Shown piece after piece: positions 6,901 to 7,921 of a stretch of 7,921 nucleotides of DNA. This DNA is from JAZMZS01 sp045586105 (GTDB lineage: Bacteria; Bacillota; Clostridia; Oscillospirales; CAG-272). The notes under the pieces are model-generated. The model worked only from the letters and a program-made list of their open reading frames with translations, ran no database searches and was not told the origin of the DNA. Location: assembly GCA_045586105.1 (NCBI GenBank), contig JAZMZS010000210.1:1-7921 (forward strand). The letters are read 5' to 3'. Every line of letters begins with the position of its first letter. Positions within the stretch are counted from its first letter, which is position 1. The position numbers and the translations under genes were made by a program.

Positions 6901-7559
6901 AGAACGAGATCGGTATTGCTGTTGCAAAGTCTCCCGAAGGACCCTTTGTAAAGGTCGGCACCGATGCCTTCATCGGATTTGAGAGAGATACCACAGTCGA
7001 TCAGAGCATATTCCAGTGGGGCGTAGGACAGCCGAGCCTTATAAACATCAACAGAGGATCCGAGATCATGTTCTTCTACACCAGAGGCGCTGCGACCGGC
7101 ACGCATACCGTAGTTGAAAAGTGGGATCTTTCGAATCTTAACAGCCCTGTTAAGATGACCGAATCGGTTACTCTTTCCGAGAGCGGACTTAAGACACTCA
7201 CAGGAAAGTCGGATATTCTCAATAATGCAGATTTTGTATATGATGCAGCTGCAAAGCGCTTCTATGCAAGCTCGGATTGCCATCCTAACCCCTCCGATAC
7301 ACCTAACTTCATCTCCTCTGATTTCAGAGTGACCTATTTCAACGAGCCCTCCGATTACTCGAGCTTCACATGGAGGGAGCTGTGTACGATAGGAGCGGAT
7401 GAGACAGGATATGCGAGAAATCATAACACGGGTATACTTCGCGATGCATACGGTCATTTAGCTAATGACTACATCAGCGTATATTACACGATATCTGTAA
7501 CCGGCGACAACAGCCTCTGGTCCTACAGAATTTATGATTTCCATACCCCCAAAGCATAA
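996..7559 (+). CDS. Giant secreted multidomain protein: five beta-rich modules, BspA-type LRRs, C-terminal beta-propeller glycosidase-like domain
   Basis: Encodes 2187 residues. The start is fixed by AAAGGAG at 981-987, eight bases before ATG, and by an immediate Sec signal peptide: basic start MKKDLR, a hydrophobic core at about 8-21, and probable cleavage after ASA at residue 27. Domains in order are five diverged beta-rich modules starting near residues 41, 291, 564, 819 and 1058; a (PEDTTx)5 linker at 513-542; a GTTGDCQYEY...LKITGNG lead-in (1289-1324); about 19-20 BspA-type LRRs (1325-1845); and a propeller-like domain (about 1856-2187). The protein should be exported. I see no LPXTG, SLH, dockerin, choline-binding repeat or C-terminal membrane segment, so retention at the surface is unexplained. 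BspA LRRs in other bacteria mediate adhesion, and propeller domains of this type often cleave or bind glycans. A role in glycan or host-surface interaction is inferred; no substrate can be named. The gene is monocistronic, with its own promoter and terminator. Confidence 0.95.
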   Translation: MKKDLRSIVALVLSVLLSVPFSTMASAALTLPEMPTSSGTNVVYTAYNEAYDAAGTKYLAATTNQGTGITDLYKTSAFSYWLGLFDADNGKLKDGGTFVIAGKALVPITAANWNNHGTIPATTNPIVFTAKDPVTGYSYISRNDDGSLLYMTSTGGNAGQYGMFMIDPLNTLTFEGDVIFKDTVFLNRQNASSAASNAPAVIDVKSKMVVESSVEFAEMTGGVMYHVNVNEGAYLYLDALGFDKYTGKGVIVVGDEIKNTVTSDTFTGFEGKIVDSTGKALFLGEPTATSDKTIFISFDSTVRAGIEGVSATVDGGDSATNPYHIKSGLWVPLFTDGKAKDGGTIVIVGKGYMGGSFAIPATIDPVVFTGVHDGVDYASYTAEGSYDCSGTTGQFGSLLINGGVTLTIDGTVILDNTTVFNRSSKTGTIAVNGKLVVKDNVGFATLTAGKEHLLNVGENGIVYLHAAGFGGYSGTGTIVVGDEIIASVTEDTFAGFEGKIVNEYGQELFVKEPEDTTTPEDTTSPEDTTSPEDTTAPEDTTAPEVPDTPVEPTVPQRPTAAGTDKIYISYAASNSNGTAATATGGNSASNAYQTGQTNGWTKLLGASGAATTVLGNANFTGGGTIVVVGKGAILGGNFTIPATTDTLVITAKDGETSYISRKEDGTPDTSAQLGMFMTDPTWTLTFEGNVIFRDIVLINRQAASSLASKTPTIYNVKGNFVIEDTVEFAAVAEGGYYILNVEESGCAFIDKLGFGKYTGTGTVVIGDAILDTVTEDMFAGFEGRIIDKNGNEVFAEPETPDVPDEPVTVPEKPTANGTDKIYITYNTTNSNGTAGTANGGNAIDNAYLTSKSTWTDLLSTSGAATTVEGKTNFTAGGTIVLVGKGYIGTSFVFPATTNTLVITAKDGDVSYTSRNEDGTPDTATQFGMFMTNPSTTVSFSGNVIFRDIVILNRQDASTLATKVPTIYNVKGNLVIEDTVEFATLNGGEYVLNVEEGGCVFLNSAGFGKYTGNGMLVLGENAISQLSKADLSDFEGTVVDENGNTVDLYPGTQPDASADKNIYVSHDSQNGAGLTYTPTYTGGDSLAEPLKTDGDWANTVLYTKAANGAKIVIVGKFYSHHNHVFPATTAPIVITGVDGETSYISRDADGNLVYMNAAGGNEGQFGMFIVRNGHSVTFDGEVVFDNVVLLSRVGKTHTEADIPAIIVNKSMTVTSTVEFAEMLGEVGYKVVVNEGAFLYLNSIGFDKYEGTGTIVVGDGIIDSVNAQMFDGFDGRIVDKLGNDVFTDEEATLTGTTGDCQYEYNWLTGVLKITGNGSPAGLWRARYANEIIFEEGVTAIPTSFCLNNTNLKSVTLASTIKVIDQYAFQGTSNLTTVNIPENSQLESIGFKAFLFSGIRSVDFNDNLKSVAGYAFRDCHYLATVDLGTKLETLGEYAFARNFALTSITYDGTFTTLADSIFLQCGVIESIVIPETVTVIGNKAFMNATRLASVDFPENLTTISTDAFKASGIAGNVTLPTTVTTIGDKAFYECASLTGIALPDALTSIGGYCFFSTGLTSIEIPAQITEIPVKAFDHCASLATVTFKGELTAIGNYAFAESGITSFVIPETCMTLGTGIFYNCDSLVSVDIQAPLKAISYKMFYDCGALVSADIPATVTSIRPYAYYCCTSLADIEIPAGLKYLYNHAFAGTAKLKVDVVLPGTLLTPPAENLDKVITDLGENVRYNGSVGYYCFKDSGITGVSFGEGIESIAYAAFYNCRSLTADTIVIPASCTAIGGKAFANTPVLDVYIPATVTEIDALAFYRKQDTSGNKIDSMIYIHTEESATAVIEWAANNTNEVVCVTDYSPEAPAVSVPSSYNKQFDANGTTGRYNYCPSIMQVDDNTMYIYYCTNKTAYNVTDYVGCRKATKGTDGTWTWSSETIVLSPTANTWDSRHVCDPSVVKGDFTYNGEQYSYLMAYLGCVTSDNQENEIGIAVAKSPEGPFVKVGTDAFIGFERDTTVDQSIFQWGVGQPSLININRGSEIMFFYTRGAATGTHTVVEKWDLSNLNSPVKMTESVTLSESGLKTLTGKSDILNNADFVYDAAAKRFYASSDCHPNPSDTPNFISSDFRVTYFNEPSDYSSFTWRELCTIGADETGYARNHNTGILRDAYGHLANDYISVYYTISVTGDNSLWSYRIYDFHTPKA
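1116..4850 (+). repeat. Five diverged copies of a 230-270 residue beta-rich module
   Basis: Modules begin at about 1116, 1866, 2685, 3450 and 4167 (residues 41, 291, 564, 819 and 1058). Shared landmarks recur in the same order: an opening DKxIYISY-like strand, GGTIVIVGKG, PATTxxLVITAKDG, a GMFM or GSLL turn before a TLTFEGxVIF strand, LNRQ, a VKGNxVIEDTVEFA strand, a GFxKYTGTG turn, and a closing FxGFEGxIVDxxG. The alternating short hydrophobic strands and glycines suggest a right-handed beta-helix or similar beta-solenoid, but that is inference. Modules 3 and 4 are closest to each other, 1 and 5 share VEFAEM and NEGAxLYL, and 2 is the most distinct. I do not recognise a named family with certainty. 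Similar GGTIVIVG-type strands occur in large extracellular proteins of gut Clostridia. Confidence 0.85.
2532..2621 (+). repeat. Five 18-bp in-frame repeats encoding a PEDTT-rich linker
   Basis: Five consecutive 18-bp units encode PEDTT followed by T, S, S, A or A (residues 513-542). All share the core cccgaggata and differ mainly at third positions; the second and third units are identical. The array is followed by a more degenerate Pro-rich tail (PEVPDTPVEPTVPQRP). Such acidic, Thr/Pro-rich segments are flexible, often glycosylated spacers between domains of secreted proteins. This one separates modules 2 and 3. A shorter related linker (PETPDVPDEPVTVPEKP) separates modules 3 and 4. Confidence 0.95.
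4968..6530 (+). repeat. BspA-type leucine-rich repeat domain, about 19-20 units
   Basis: Units of about 22-24 residues follow the BspA/LRR_5 pattern LxxVxIPxxVTxIGxxAFxxCxS. Clear examples are IESIVIPETVTVIGNKAF, LTSIEIPAQITEIPVKAF and LVSADIPATVTSIRPYAY. They run from residue 1325 to about 1845. The preceding GTTGDCQYEYNWLTGVLKIT segment is the sort of capping lead-in often seen before such arrays. The pattern is interrupted at residues 1693-1723 by an insert (VVLPGTLLTPPAENLDKVI region) before the unit containing VGYYCF. Many units carry Cys near the AFxxC position. Known BspA-type LRRs bind host matrix proteins or other cells; the ligand here is unknown. Confidence 0.9.
6561..7556 (+). other. 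C-terminal five-bladed propeller glycosidase-like domain (part of the giant protein)
   Basis: Residues about 1856-2187 break from the LRR pattern and become rich in aromatic and small residues. Three blade-like motifs recur: YCPSI (C1874), CDPSVV (D1938) and GQPSLI (Q2012), each followed by a strand such as MYIYYC, YLMAYLG or IMFFYTRG. ENEIGIAVAKSPEGPF (E1969-F1984) is the shape of the SPxGPF strand in GH43-type enzymes. A late NHNTGILRDAYGH (2142-2154) is also distinctive. In GH43 the first blade usually carries the general-base Asp in a DPxI/V context; here Cys sits in that place. The domain could be a divergent glycosidase or a catalytically silent glycan-binding propeller. Assignment to the superfamily is by motif resemblance only. 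Confidence 0.55.
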
Positions 7560-7571
7560 TTATTATAAGCA

Positions 7572-7611
7572 AAGCCCTCGCTTCTTTGATCGGAAGCGAG
7601 GGCTTCTTTTT
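7572..7611 (+). terminator. Rho-independent terminator of the giant gene
   Basis: A perfect 13-bp stem (aagccctcgcttc 7572-7584, gaagcgagggctt 7593-7605) encloses an 8-nt loop and is followed by c and five T (7607-7611). It begins 12 bp after the TAA stop. The upstream side has no matching A-run of length, so termination should act mainly on the plus strand. It isolates the giant gene from the downstream topoisomerase gene. Confidence 0.95.
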
Positions 7612-7621
7612 GCAAATTGTC

Positions 7622-7650
7622 TTGTAATTTCATAACGAATGTTATATAAT
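7622..7650 (+). promoter_or_regulatory. Predicted sigma-A promoter of the topoisomerase gene
   Basis: TTGTAA (7622-7627), a 17-bp spacer and a perfect TATAAT (7645-7650) form a near-consensus promoter right after the terminator. Transcription would start near 7657, leaving only about 24 nt before ATG. This supports independent expression of the downstream gene. Confidence 0.8.
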
Positions 7651-7680
7651 ATCTTTATTATGAATTGTTGTGGTGTGTAA

Positions 7681-7921
7681 ATGATACTGATAATTGCAGA
7701 AAAGCCGAGCCTTGCCAGGAATATTTCATCGGCGATCGGTCAGATGGCAAAGCATTCGGGCTATTTCGAAGGTAATAATTACATAGTGACCTGGGCGTTC
7801 GGCCATCTTTTTTCTCTGTGCGACATAGAGGAATACTCAGGAGAGGTAACAGAGCGGGTAAAATGGACGATGGACAATCTTCCGTTCTTTCCGGAAAAAT
7901 TCAGATACAAGCTCCGTCCCG
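7681..7921 (+). CDS. topB: DNA topoisomerase III (type IA), N-terminal 80 codons, cut by window end
   Basis: The visible start MILIIAEKPSLARNI is the Toprim opening of bacterial topoisomerase III/type IA enzymes. AEKPS places Glu at residue 7 and Lys at 8, the position of the acidic catalytic residue of E. coli TopB. VTWAFGHL (about residues 36-43) is the next conserved strand. Type IA enzymes cut one DNA strand, use an active-site Tyr in a later domain not seen here, and remove negative supercoils or decatenate replicating DNA. ATG 7681 is the only plausible start because TAA at 7678-7680 lies directly before it in frame. No good Shine-Dalgarno is visible (gttgtggtgtg upstream), which is odd for this group and may mean low translation. 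Full-length family members are roughly 600-750 residues, so most of the gene lies outside. Such genes are also carried on some integrative conjugative elements, but nothing here shows transfer. Confidence 0.88.
   Translation, partial: MILIIAEKPSLARNISSAIGQMAKHSGYFEGNNYIVTWAFGHLFSLCDIEEYSGEVTERVKWTMDNLPFFPEKFRYKLRP

Noticed and set aside
5016..7457. 813-codon open frame on the minus strand
   Set aside because: It lies in exact codon register opposite the giant gene and exists because that gene lacks TTA, CTA and TCA codons there. Its translation is rich in Cys, Arg and Ser with no domain, and I see no promoter or ribosome binding site for it.
996..7559. Cellulosomal component
   Set aside because: The gut Clostridia style suggested it, but no dockerin or cohesin motif is present at the C-terminus or in the linkers.

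Overview
The window looks like chromosomal DNA from a gut- or rumen-type anaerobic Firmicute (Clostridia, plausibly Oscillospiraceae/Ruminococcus-like). The grounds are the giant secreted modular protein with a PEDTT-rich linker and BspA-type leucine-rich repeats, the AAAGGAG ribosome binding site in a very AT-rich upstream region, sigma-A-type promoters, and a Leu/Ser codon choice that avoids TTA, CTA and TCA. This assignment is inferred from style, not from a marker gene.

Layout. Positions 1-995 hold no convincing gene. Positions 1-397 are about 1.8 copies of a tandem repeat with a period of exactly 220 bp, rich in short palindromes and probably continuing left of the window. Positions 398-840 hold a strong hairpin without a U-tract, a REP-like imperfect inverted repeat and two copies of a degenerate 33-bp repeat. 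From about 841 the sequence becomes extremely AT-rich and carries a predicted extended -10 promoter. Positions 996-7559 encode one 2187-residue exported protein, followed by a textbook intrinsic terminator at 7572-7611. A separate promoter (TTGTAA-17-TATAAT) then drives a type IA topoisomerase gene, topB-like, which starts at 7681 and is cut by the window end after 80 codons.

The giant protein is the main content. It has a Sec signal peptide, five diverged copies of a 230-270 residue beta-rich (probably beta-helix-like) module, a (PEDTTx)5 linker between modules 2 and 3, a BspA-type LRR domain of about 19-20 repeats, and a C-terminal domain of about 330 residues. The C-terminal domain resembles the five-bladed beta-propeller glycosidase superfamily (GH43/GH32-like fold). 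No LPXTG, SLH, dockerin or C-terminal hydrophobic anchor is visible. The likely theme is a secreted or surface-associated glycan- or host-interacting protein, but no substrate can be assigned. The giant gene and topB appear to be independent transcription units with no functional link.
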